Assembly: GCA_002118135.1 (NCBI GenBank)
Contig: BDIU01000326.1
Location: 124,001 to 188,000, forward strand
From: Trebouxia sp. TZW2008
Lineage: Eukaryota > Chlorophyta > Trebouxiophyceae > Trebouxiales > Trebouxiaceae
DNA: 64,000 nucleotides
Direction: 5' to 3'
In this document: piece by piece, positions 1-9,941 of the stretch
Position numbering within the stretch: the first letter of the stretch is position 1
How the letters are laid out: each line of letters opens with the position of its first letter
Notes under the pieces: model-generated
Database searches by the model: none
What the model was told of the DNA's origin: nothing
The model's input: the letters and a program-made list of their open reading frames with translations, nothing else
Program-made: the position numbers and the translations under genes

Positions 1-204
1 ACCAATTGCCTGGCAAGCATGCAAACTGGGAAGAAACACACTGAAACGCCGCAACATGATCGTTGAGCCCAGCAAAGTCATGCGCAAAGGGTGTGCAAGA
101 AAGCTCTGGCAACTGCCGTGCATGCGCATGCTAGGTAAGCATACAATCAAGCTTTCAGGATTGATAGGCCAAAACAAGACATGCTGCTTAAGAATTCTCA
201 AGTC

Positions 205-565
205 ATGCTGCTACGGCTATTGTTGTCCACTTGAGATCTGTTTCATGCTGGTAAACCAGCACAACGCCACCTTCTGCAACACTTTGGCAAATGCTGCTGT
301 GAGCAACGAGCAGCCAAAATCCACAATCTGTAACTGCAGGATTGCAGAAAACATAGTTTGAGTGTGGAAAGAAGGTGGCTCAAACGTAATGTCTTCCATG
401 TTTCCCAGCATAAACTTTCTGTCCTCTGCAAGTCTCAAGTTGCAGACTGAAGGCTTTGGCGGTTTGTTGCTCACAACAAAATACCTTGTGTGTCTTTGAG
501 CTTGCTCAGGTGGGTGGTTGCTGACACCTATTGAGTGGCGCAATTCTGGCTGCACTGGGTAGATC
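205..565. repeat. Foldback (inverted-repeat) element, copy A
   Basis: The left arm, about 285-370 on the plus strand, matches the reverse complement of about 388-475. Both arms carry the same order of words: TGTGAGCAAC, then a CTGCAG-like word, then a GTGGGAA/GTGGAAAG-like word near the centre. Weaker similarity extends outward on both sides, so the whole element may be about 360 bp. It lacks an open frame of recognisable function. This looks like a MITE-type or foldback element, but no target-site duplication was established by eye. Confidence 0.6.
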
Positions 566-774
566 ACTCACCACTACTCAGTAATGATTAGTGATCGAGC
601 GATTTTGTCTGATTCAATGGGCTGGAAATAGTACTTGAGCCACGTGTCGGCTCATTCATTCACTAAGTGAGCCAATAAGCCCAGTAACAACAACGATAAA
701 TGGTTACACTATCCAGCACATGTGCTAGCAAGTGCTTAGCAGGTTGACATGAGGTTGCTTTGCTTGTTTTGCAG

Positions 775-1135
775 TGCAAAGAGTGCTTGGCAGCCAAATC
801 ACGTTCCGTTCAACACCACTTTGGAAGATCTCAGACGGTTTCTTTAGTAAAACTGAGACAGCAGCTGCTGTGAGCAACAAGCGGTCAAAGCTCACAGTTT
901 GCAACTGCAGGATTGCAGGGGACCAAGTTCGAATGTGGGAAGAAGGTGGCTTTGTTGTAGCATCTTCCCTCTTTCCACACATAAACTCTGTCCCCTGCAA
1001 ACCTGCAGTTGCAGCCTGAGGGCTCTGGCCGCTTGTCGCTCACAGCAGAACACCTTGCGTGTCACTGACGGCTTGCCCAGAAAGGTGGTGACTGACATGT
1101 ATTGACACTTTCAGTGGCACAACTCTGTCTGCACT
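775..1135. repeat. Foldback (inverted-repeat) element, copy B
   Basis: The arms are about 862-945 on plus and about 975-1055 on minus, with roughly 85 bp of well-matched inverted repeat and a short spacer. The element is a diverged direct copy of the one at 205-565, so the region reads as two copies in tandem about 570 bp apart. Arm identity is higher here than in copy A. Its transcript could fold into a long hairpin, so a small-RNA source is conceivable, but nothing seen here demonstrates that. Confidence 0.65.
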
Positions 1136-1383
1136 AGTTTCATGAGATGTATTGTGATGTTGTTGCGTTCATCTGCTCATCAAGCAGATCTGTACCAAAG
1201 TCAACTTTCTTCTTGCTCATGTTGTCGAGCAAACAGTGCTTGACAGTTCTAAAGTGTTCTGTCCAGTGCCACCATAATGGGACTTGATGCCATCAAAAGC
1301 TTGACGTTCTCAACAGGGAAAAGGGGTCACAGATTCAGGCCCTATCACCAGGAAAGCAAGTCACGATGTCAGAAGTTGCTCAC

Positions 1384-3405
1384 TTGGCCTCTGAAGCTAA
1401 ACATCCACACCAGACCAAAAGTGCCGACCAACTGTGACAGCACGGTCGCCCATGCTGCGCCTGCTAAGCCTTGTTGGAAGTAAGTGATCAGGACCAGGTC
1501 TCCCACTATGTTTAGAATGGACTGGACAGTCACCCACACAAAGGGAGCGAACGAGTCTTGCTGTGCCAGCAAACCTGCCTGCAACAAAACCGCAACAGCT
1601 GTTGCAAGTGAAGACTCTGATCAATAGACATGAAAGCAGATCAAGGAGCAAGCAACTGCATAGATGAGCAACAAGAGACTGACTGCCCTGTGCAGGCATA
1701 TACACAAGACCAATTGATGCAGACCAAGCTATGATGTCAAGGCAGATCACAGCATGTTCTATTGAGGCATGAGCCCTGACAGCATACACAGGGACACATA
1801 AGTGCACAGATCAACACGGGACCCTTTGCTTTGTGCAACCATAGTCATAAGAACGATTGATGCAGACCAAGCTATAATGTTAAGGTAGATCACAGAAGAT
1901 TTGAATTAGGCATTTGCCATGGCAGCATACCCTGAGACTGCAACAGGGTGATACCAACACAGAGGGGCTTACTGAACGTGTGGGACAATTGGCACAAGAA
2001 CAGCTGGTACAGACCAAGCTCTGATGTAGTATCAAGTTACAAACGGCTCCATCAAGGTATCAACCACGACAGCATACCCAGAGAATGCAACTGGTACATC
2101 CACTCAAGGTCAGTGAGTGACCTGTGCAACCATAGAAACAAGAACAGATGGCGCAGACCAAACTCTAATGTCGAGATACATCACACCAAATTCCACTGAG
2201 GCATGAAGGGCAACAGCACACCAAGCAAATGCAATTGAAACATCCACTCAGGGTGAGTGACTGACCTGTGCAACCATGGAAACAAGAACAGCTGGCGCAG
2301 ACCAGGCTCTGATCTTGAGATACACCACAGAGGGCTCTACCAAGGCAGAGGCAGCCCCAGTCAAACCAACCATCTGCCGAGAGAAAAACTGCAGATGCAA
2401 TGGAGAGGATCATAATTCATCGTAGTCGTTCAGGCAACAGATTTAGCATCATCTGACAATCTACTGAACCCAACCACAGCATCTGGCGCTTATGGCGTGA
2501 CGGCCTGCTTTGATACAAGCAAAAGCAATGAGTGGACTCTACAGTGCAGGGTAGAGGCCAAATGTGACTCATCGGACTCATACACATGCAACACTACAAT
2601 GCAGAGGTGTGTGGCAGTGACGCGGTCGTACCATGAGGGTTATCTGTATGATCAGTCCAAACATAGTGCCCACAAACAATGCACAAGAAAGCGCCTCGCC
2701 AGCGCCGTCAATATTCTGCACTCTCAGTTTGTCCGCCACCAAGCTGCAGAAACCATGCACGCTCTGTTACAACAGCCCAATAGCAAGACCACATAAAGAG
2801 AGTCTAAGAGACCAAACAGAGAGGAAAAGGCCAGCCTGTACCTGACAGTTGTGATTGTGATTGCAGTGAAGATGTATGTGAACAGCCCAAAGATCAGCAT
2901 TGTTGGGCCCAAGGCTGCCAGCTCCAAGGTGCCAGTGCACTGCAATCAAAGCAGTATTTTGAACCATGTCAGAGTCAGGGCCCAAGTCAATGGCCGCTGT
3001 GGTGGTGCGTACCCTGCCAACGCAGACAGTGTCCACAAGACTCATGATGGGATCCGCCAAAGGAATGCTGAGGGCTGGTCCTGTGAACTTGGCTACTTGC
3101 CATAGCTGTGCTTGCCTCCACTGCCAGATGTCAGTCTCGTCGAAAGCAGGTACATCAACCTGTGCTGCCTTCGTTACGATACTCCTGGAATCCACTGCTC
3201 TCGGGGATGTCGCTGCTGCGCGTTTGACCGCATGCAGACCTTGCCAACAGATCGCAGCGGATTGACATGTGTTGGGGTGATCAGGGTCCGAACGGAGTCT
3301 AGCGCGCACATGCTGGGACTTGCAGGTGACGCGGCATGAAGTTGAGGCGACACTGCGCAGTTGTGGCCGTGCAGACAGACCGCCGTGTAGCCTTGCCGAC
3401 TGCAT
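1384..3405 (-). CDS. MATE family (DinF-type) efflux transporter, 3' part missing
   Basis: Multidrug and toxic compound extrusion transporter, a multi-pass antiporter exporting organic solutes. Exons on the minus strand: 3405-3013, 2939-2842, 2743-2632, 2373-2266 and 1578-1384. All junctions keep frame and give 302 residues. Family signatures are ADPIMSLVDTVCVGR, LELAALGP, LRVQNIDGAGEALS, SAPAVLVSMVAQ and SLLAQQDSF-like GLLAQQDSF followed by LNIVGDLVLI and GLAGAAWATVLSQLVG. The order matches the N-terminal two-thirds of plant/algal MATE proteins of the DinF subgroup. The first about 80 residues are rich in Arg, Ser and Ala and poor in acidic residues, which suggests a chloroplast transit peptide (inference). 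The remaining helices are not recognised in 1-1383. The intron after exon 4 contains four decayed copies of exon 4. The gene is divergent from the dephospho-CoA kinase gene. Confidence 0.88.
1690..2200 (-). repeat. Four degenerate tandem copies of MATE exon 4
   Basis: The intron between exons 4 and 5 contains four decayed copies of the 3' half of exon 4 (true exon 2373-2266), at about 2200-2122, 2040-1974, 1895-1829 and 1755-1690. Each preserves the stretch around IRAWSAPAVLVSMVAQ as nucleotide similarity with substitutions and small indels. The nearest copy still ends in a CAG followed by a GTCACT donor-like word. Spacing is about 140-165 bp. They are not needed for a complete protein and most are frame-broken, so I read them as pseudo-exons. 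Confidence 0.8.
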
Positions 3406-3718
3406 GAAAGCTTACAAAAAGCGCGACTGAGAGCAATCGACATGAAGCCGCTGAGTCCTCAGCGGGTCGCTGGTCAGGTGGGGTGTAACATTGTTGAGAT
3501 TGAGGTTGATGTGCCTGCACAAATGGTCTTCGCACCTCCCTGAAACGAGGTCCAGAGCTTTGCGTTCTACGTCGACATGTGGTTGCAGGCGTTTCGAGCG
3601 TTACGTGCGCTGAGCGATCGCCTGTGCTTGGCAGTGTGCTTGATCTCATAGAAGGGCAGGAAGCATCAGGCTTGGGTCACTACTCAGCTAGAGTCCCTAA
3701 GTCTCGGCGCAAGCAGGC
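3406..3718. promoter_or_regulatory. Shared divergent promoter, MATE gene / dephospho-CoA kinase
   Basis: This 313 bp gap separates two start codons facing away from each other (minus-strand ATG at 3405, plus-strand ATG at 3719). It must hold both 5' UTRs and the core promoters. No TATA-like box is obvious at a fixed distance. The region is richer in CG dinucleotides than the introns around it. The role is inferred from position only. Confidence 0.55.
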
Positions 3719-5095
3719 ATGCTGGTCGTTGGACTGACGGGTGGGATCGCAACTGGGAAAAGTACAGTCACAGCACTGTTGAGGGAGCAGGGCGTGACCG
3801 TGCTGGACTGCGATGAGATAGCGCATGCTGTTGTTCGCCAGGCAGGGCTGATGATTTCGCATAGTGATAAATCGACAGCCCATCTCACGGCTCTGCAGCT
3901 TGCAGCTAGGGTCGGTGGGGTTACAAAAGAGTGATCAAAGCATTCGGCCGAGATATCCTCTTGCCGAATGGTACAACTGTCGATCTTGCCAGCCTTTGCA
4001 ATTATCAGCGTGCACAGATGACATATCAACGATCTAGCGCTGACCAAATGCAGGTGAAATCGACCGGGACAAGGTTGGCGAAATGGTTTTTAGCGACAAA
4101 GCTGCCCGCAGAAAGCTCAACGCTGCAACCCACCTGCCCGTGGCGATTGAGCTCGCACGGCGTATAGTGCTGCAGTGGCTCAAGTTGAGACCCGTCACGG
4201 TAGGTGCCAGTTGCACTGCCTTTTGTGTGATGTCTTGCTTGGCCCCTTCCAGTCCCCTGTTGATGCGCTTCAGGTTGTGGACATGCCGCTTTTGTTTGAG
4301 ACGGGAGCAAGCAAGCTCATGTGGCCAAAGGTGCTTGTGACCTGCAGTCAAGAAATTGAGGTAGCACTCCCCAGCAAGCAGCATATTTCTCCACACAGCA
4401 CCTCAAAAAAGCTCACTCGGCTCAATGCAGCAATGGCCTTATCCATGCAAGTGACTATTTCTTTGCGCATGCTAAATGGTGAGCATTGCCAGCAGCTCTG
4501 TACACTTGAGTATTGGCTTATTGAGAATGATTGCGGTGCACAGCATGACAGGGAGGTCTCAGTGCTTGAGGTCATACTTACTGAAAGTGTGCTCACAGGT
4601 AGATCGGTTGATAAAAAGGGACAAATGCACCCGGTCTCAAGCAGAAGCCAAGATATGTGCTCAGATGTCGCTTGACAAGAAGAAAGCGCTCTCACAGATC
4701 ATTATAGACAACTCAGGAGATCAGAACCACTGCAAACAGCAGGTCATCCTCCTGCCTGCACACAGCACATCAACATCTCCTGCTCGCTGTCCCAGACACT
4801 CACATCATTCAGCAACTTTTTGCCCTGGCCTTCTAGCATCAGTTCGTACTTCAAAGCCTGAAGCACAATAACGTCACACTCCATGCATTTGCTTGCGCTA
4901 TGTAGGCTGGTCTGCACAATGCTGATTTGTCTTTTTTGACCTGGTGATATAGCTGATCAGCACTGCTGAATGTCATTGCAGGTGGAGCAGCTTGTATGTC
5001 AATTACAGGGAAAGTACAACTGGTTGGGGCATGCAACTTCACCTGTAGTACTGATTGGGGTTGTGGTGCTTGTGCGAAGGGTTCTGAATACTTAA
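3719..5095 (+). CDS. COAE: Dephospho-CoA kinase, complete, six exons
   Basis: Catalyses the last step of coenzyme A synthesis, ATP-dependent 3'-phosphorylation of dephospho-CoA. Exons 3719-3841, 3910-3970, 4054-4199, 4274-4360, 4599-4742 and 4982-5095 join in frame to 224 residues, close to the usual about 200. The P-loop [12 protein letters not shown] lies at residues 6-17. It is followed by [47 protein letters not shown], a lid-like stretch with DRLIKRD and [12 protein letters not shown], and IIDNSG. Each is a known CoaE family block. The last exon encodes a hydrophobic stretch ([17 protein letters not shown]), a possible C-terminal membrane anchor instead of the usual family ending. Intron 1 (3842-3909, 68 nt) begins with GC, not GT, and is required to join VVRQ to GRWGY. 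The start is the first ATG and leads directly into the P-loop strand. Confidence 0.95.
3842..3909 (+). other. GC-AG intron 1 of the dephospho-CoA kinase gene
   Basis: The conserved join VVRQ-GRWGY requires splicing from CAG at 3841 to GGT at 3910. The intron starts GCAGGG and ends GCTAG, and no GT lies near enough to serve as donor. An in-frame TAG immediately before 3910 shows that reading through is not possible in the needed frame. Confidence 0.8.
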
Positions 5096-6009
5096 GCCTC
5101 GTGATCTGCAATTTCAGTGTAAAGTATGAGGACTGATTTCGCTGCGAGGCAGCAAATGCAGCAGCACCGTGTGATTGACCCCAAGTGCGATGCATCATGT
5201 CTTTACTTCAAAAGGCATCACTCTGTACATCAAGTGGGAACAGCAGGACAGTAGTTGACTTAGCACAAATCGTACCAGATCTACCAGAGAAAAGACTTCT
5301 GTGTATGCTCTTGAACTGCTTTACCCCTTTGAAACTGAATAGATACAAGTGATCGATTGGTTTCCTTCCATATGCAGATGCTTGTTTTGCGTGACACCAA
5401 ATTCACCAATCCGGAAGATTCAGACGCCAGCAGGTGTTGAAAGGATATTTGAAAGCAGCGCAGATGCATATATATATGACTTGCATCAACTTTACAACAT
5501 GTAAGGGTTCAGTCTGTGCTGTCTTACGCTTGCGAACAAGACTAGGTATTATTCTGAGGGTTGTTGCTTTGAAGGCAGCAATCCCGGGCTGCCTCTTTAG
5601 ACAGAGGCTCCCGCTATGACGCCTAACGGCCTAGACCTTTCTTTTCTGATTCTGAGACTGATGATCATACAACGCATAAAAGCATGCTCATTGTCTCAAG
5701 CGAACAAGATCATCAACTTGAAGGCGCAGCGTCCAACAGGACACTTCGAACATGGGCAGACATGCACACGTGTATGCATAAGCACATCTCAAGAAACACA
5801 TCACTACCAACCTGGTCAGGCTGTACTGTCAAGTAAACTTTGCATGGTCAGTGTCAAAATTGATGTTTCAGTCATGCAATTCTGCTGTCATGTATAATGT
5901 ATGTAAAGTACACATAGATTCACAGAAAATGAGCCAGATTGCACAGTCTGCACAGCTGCTGCAGTGCTGTCAACCCCATCAAATCATCTCGCAGGACGAC
6001 AGAAATGCT
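5096..6009. terminator. Convergent 3' region between the kinase and L2HGDH genes
   Basis: This 914 bp gap contains the 3' UTRs of two genes that point at each other. TGTAA, the usual green-algal polyadenylation signal, occurs on the plus strand at 5500-5504 and on the minus strand at 5492-5496, almost back to back. A further plus-strand TGTAA lies at 5902-5906. The transcripts would therefore end close to, or overlap, each other near 5480-5520. No other gene is seen in the gap. Use of these signals is inferred from motif and position only. Confidence 0.45.
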
Positions 6010-9000
6010 TCAATCCCTTTGCTCTCCCCCAGACACACTGCTTGGGGCTGCCTTGCCATGCAGCAGCATTTGCATCACCAGCTCCCCAATGCTCAGAGAT
6101 GATGTCAACCCTGGTGACTCTATGCCATACAAGTTGACTACACCCTCAATGCCATGATCTTGAGGGCCTTGGATGACGAAGTCCTTTCCAGGTTTGCCAG
6201 GCCCAACCACCTGCATCGGTCAGGGATGCACATGTTGATTCAAAGCGAGGTAGCAACCAATGCCATGTTGACACAGATGGCAACAAAGACATGCTGTCTT
6301 TTGATGATGCTTGTCAGCAACAGTGTGGCTTTGAACAACCGCCTGCACCATCAACATGGCTCACATGCTTGGTTGTGAGATTGGTCCTATGATTCTATGC
6401 AAAATCATGTTGTGCCTAGCTTAGCCACTGCAAAGACAAACATAAAGCAGTGCCCATTGACTCTGCCAGCACCACTTTGATGTCAGATTGCTGTGCAGTC
6501 AGCCGGTGCCCAGTGAAAGGTTGCTAGTCCGCTGCCAAGCAAGTATCAGCTTGAGCTCAATCTGGTCAAGTCATCTTGGGGTTGAAAACACTGGTGCGCC
6601 AGCTGGGGTCACATTCAATCAGATTCTGATCTCAAGAGGCTCAGCCACCGCAAAGACAAATATCAGCATGAGCTCAATCACTAACTCATCTCAAGACTGA
6701 GAGCAGTTGTCTGCTAGCTGAAATCTCAACCAGGCATAAGTTTGACTCAAAAGGCTCAGCCACAACCAAGACAAGTATGGGCACTTTTGACCAAAGCAAA
6801 TGCACCACGTGGGGCCAAAGCGCTCCTCACTCGCTCAATCTTCAACCAGACATGGCTACAGCTACACCCAGCTCAAACTTGCTTCAGGGCCCAGATCTAA
6901 GCAAACCCACCTTGGGTCGGATGCCGCTATAGGAGGGTCTCAAGGATCCGTCAGGCAGGCCAGGCCAGTACTGCCGAATGACCGGGTAGAACTTGTCACA
7001 CAGCTCAGGGCTAGTGTTGTATTCCACTTTGTCGATCCATTCCACATCAGGGCCGAAGCGGGCCCGCCCCTCTAGGTCCAGGGTGAGGTGCACCCCAAGG
7101 CCCCACGTTTCTGGCATGGGGTAGATCAGGCGCTTGAAGGGTGGCTTGCCTGTGTTACGACACATCCACTGAATCAAACATAGCTAGCTGACAGATTGTT
7201 TGAAAACTGACTTTGCCATCAAGCCAATATCAGATGAAGTATGCCGTCTCGAGAAGCAGAAACACAGCAAACTTCAGTACTGAGTGCTGAAACATGAACA
7301 GCATGGTCAGCATGATGCAGCGTATTATGGCAACAGGCTTTCAACACAGCACCTTGCTTTGTGGCATGTGAAACAGAAATGACTCGATGTCAAGGCACTG
7401 CATAACATCTGCAACGATGCCTTGCAGCAAAAGTCCAACTTCAATGTTCTGCCCATACAGCCTGAGCCTGACGGCAACACCATACATAAGCATCAAGGGA
7501 AGCAAGAATGATGAGTTGGCTACCTTCCATTGTGCAATAATGCCCTCGGGCCAAAAACGCCTCTGGTATGCTTTCAGCAGGCAGCCCCTGCAGCTGCTTG
7601 GCTAGCTTCTGTGCATACAGCCCTGCTGCATTGACCACCATCTTAGCTCGCACTGTGGAGACCTGACCTGTATCTCGGTCCTTGATGTCCAACACTTTTG
7701 TTTTACCTGTACAGAAGCATCAACTTCAAAACTGCCTTTGTATATACCTGACTGCTTGCCCCAAGCCTACCAAGCGCATGCTTGATGAGCAAATGAATGG
7801 AAAAAGCCTCATCATTTGCATGAACGTCATGATGCTAAGAAGGTCAGCAGAAGGGTATCGACAGTCAAGTCCATGCATAGTGCCTGCATGCAAGTCAACG
7901 ACAACACGAAAAATCTGCTGCCGGTAAGGCATTTGAAGGCAATGCGCCACATGCAACAAGCTATATCACTGGCAGCAGCTGTATGATCACCCAAATAGCT
8001 TTATGTATGCAGTAAATTATGCCTGAAAGCCAACTCACCTGAGATGTCTCCCCCAACAACTTCAGAATTTAGCGAGACCACAGCCCCATGCTGCTCTGCA
8101 TCTTTTCTGTACGAATCCATTAGCCTGCAGTCACAGCGTTATGGTGGTAAGGTCATGTGTGCAGGATGTTGGACACGAGACTGCCCAAGGTCGTGTTGTT
8201 TTGGTCAAAGGTTCAAACCCTCCAGGTCGACCTAGGGAGATCTGTAATGACATTGCTTTGTCTGACTTCCAAAACTGAATAACAGACATCCCTACAAAGG
8301 CACTCAGAACAAGCCTGCCTGGCGAGGCAGAACTTGGGTCACACACATCTAGCACATGTGCTGGGATGTGTGCTTTTCATTATCAATAAATAGCAAACAT
8401 TCCACTTTAAGGAAACTTCTTGCTGTGCAGTCCAAGATGGATTGTAGAACATAAAATACAGAAAGTGAGTGCTTAATGCTGAGGTGTGCCATTGCAAACT
8501 GCATGTATAGATACTGCTATTGACCACATGGCCTGAATACAGACAGAGCAGATGTGACAGTACCCAGTCAATGTGAAAAGGTCCCTGCATGTTGGGGAAG
8601 AGATCGCAGAACATACTCACTTCTGGGAGCTGATGACACCTGTTGAAGGGGATCTCACAGCAGCCACGCAATGCAGCTCTGGCTCCAGCTTGTGTGCCTC
8701 TGCTGCACTTAGCCATTCTAGATCTGTCATGCCATTCTTTTTGCCAGTCTCCATGAGGCCTTTTAGCTTGGGGATTTGCTCATCATGTGTGGCCACCAGC
8801 AGTTTGCCAAGCTTGTGACAAGGGACATGATGGCTATCACAGTACTCATACAGCCTATGTCGCCCATCTAGGCACAGCTTGGCTTTCAGACTGCCTGGTG
8901 TGTAGTAGATGCCTGCAGATGCAGCTTGCACTCAGCATGACTTTTGCCTAGAGGGCCAAGACGGACGCTTTGCTTACATGTTGCAGATGTCAGGCCAGGG

Positions 9001-9344
9001 AATACAGGCGAAATCTGATGTAGGGACACCTGAATGTATGACTTCGCTGTTTCGGGAGCTTGTTTCGGTTCCGATGGCTTTAGCTTGCTCGAACAGTATG
9101 ACTTGCTGCCCTTCCAACGCTAAAGCTCTGCATACTGCTAATCCAACAACGCCTGCACAGCAGCGCGTGCATCGTCATTGACCTGCGACGTTCGTAGAAA
9201 GGAACAAAGGGCGCCTGTATGTTAAGCTGCGCACTTGCCTGCACCAATCACGGCAGCGTCGAAAGTGCGAGGAGCGCTGGTCAGGACGTCTTTCAAGTGC
9301 CGAATTCGTCTTTCCGGCTTGTTCGTGTAAGCCCCGCCGGACAT
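6010..9344 (-). CDS. L2HGDH: L-2-hydroxyglutarate dehydrogenase, complete, seven exons
   Basis: FAD-dependent enzyme that oxidises L-2-hydroxyglutarate, a harmful side-product of malate dehydrogenase, back to 2-oxoglutarate; mitochondrial in plants and animals. Minus-strand exons 9344-9239, 9152-9030, 8912-8621, 8124-8039, 7706-7524, 7149-6911 and 6210-6010 join in frame to 409 residues. The FAD-binding VIGAGVVGL motif is split by intron 1. It is followed by [90 protein letters not shown] and [17 protein letters not shown], all typical of the family. The start at 9344 follows an in-frame upstream TGA. The basic N-terminus ([10 protein letters not shown]) could be a mitochondrial presequence. 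Intron 1 begins with GCAAGT, a GC-AG intron. The gene is divergent from VPS13. Confidence 0.96.
6420..6880 (-). repeat. Degenerate repeats in L2HGDH intron 6
   Basis: Within the 700 bp intron between 6910 and 6211, similar blocks recur around 6421-6445, 6645-6670 and 6750-6780 (plus-strand word CTCAGCCACCGCAAAGACAA and variants). A second word (GAGCTCAATC) recurs near 6550 and 6670. They do not match an L2HGDH exon, so this is ordinary intronic repetition rather than exon copying. Confidence 0.5.
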
Positions 9345-9941
9345 AGGGCTCGATCAAAATCCTGGTATGATGCGGAAACAAGCCTGTCCTGAGCCGTGCT
9401 GGTGCTGCTGCGGTCCTACCGAAAAGTGCCTGTACCGTTACTGAGCCCGGACCTTACGGCGACCTTGACTTTGGCCCCGTCACAGTGCGAGGAAGCGTGC
9501 GAGATTACTCACAGCCATACACTGCAACCGAGAATATGCGTAGGTCACGAGCGATGTGCGCGCATCGCAGGCACTGCAAAGCAAAGTCGACAGTCTATGT
9601 CGGGTTTTAGTCATGCAGCTATTATGTAAAGAGAAACGCCGTGAAGCCTTTCGCATGGCGTCGATTGAGTGTCGATAGGTCAAACTCGCACGGCGTATGT
9701 ACATGTTCCAAGTCGGGTGACACAGGAGTCGATAGGAGTAGCCGGCGAACGCGCACCAGAAGCTACGATGATGCATCAAAATCGATGACTTGTAGATGCG
9801 CAATGCATGAGCAGTGCAGAGGGCACACGATCTTCCGCAAGCGCACGGATTGTCTCCTTCTTGAGGGCTTGAACGTACCATCGGAACTAGACGAGCACAA
9901 ATAACCCCCCTAGTTGTCCATTTCGGTAGCAGATCGGCAAG
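9345..9941. promoter_or_regulatory. Shared divergent promoter, L2HGDH / VPS13
   Basis: The 597 bp between the two outward-facing ATGs (9344 minus, 9942 plus) should contain both promoters and 5' UTRs. It is richer in CG dinucleotides than the introns of either gene. Frames that cross it carry no family signature. No specific element was recognised. Confidence 0.55.

Larger units (their letters stand above)
1..1383. other. Unassigned region left of the last recognised MATE exon
   Basis: No coding exon could be assigned here. The MATE gene on the minus strand must continue beyond its fifth recognised exon, because about 150-200 residues of the family's C-terminal half are missing, so this region is probably part of a long intron or the remaining exons lie off the left edge. 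Most of it is occupied by two foldback repeat copies (about 205-565 and 775-1135). The stretch 567-770 between them holds a small hairpin-forming sequence around 640-685 and otherwise nothing recognised. Open frames on either strand here have no family signature. Confidence 0.5.
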
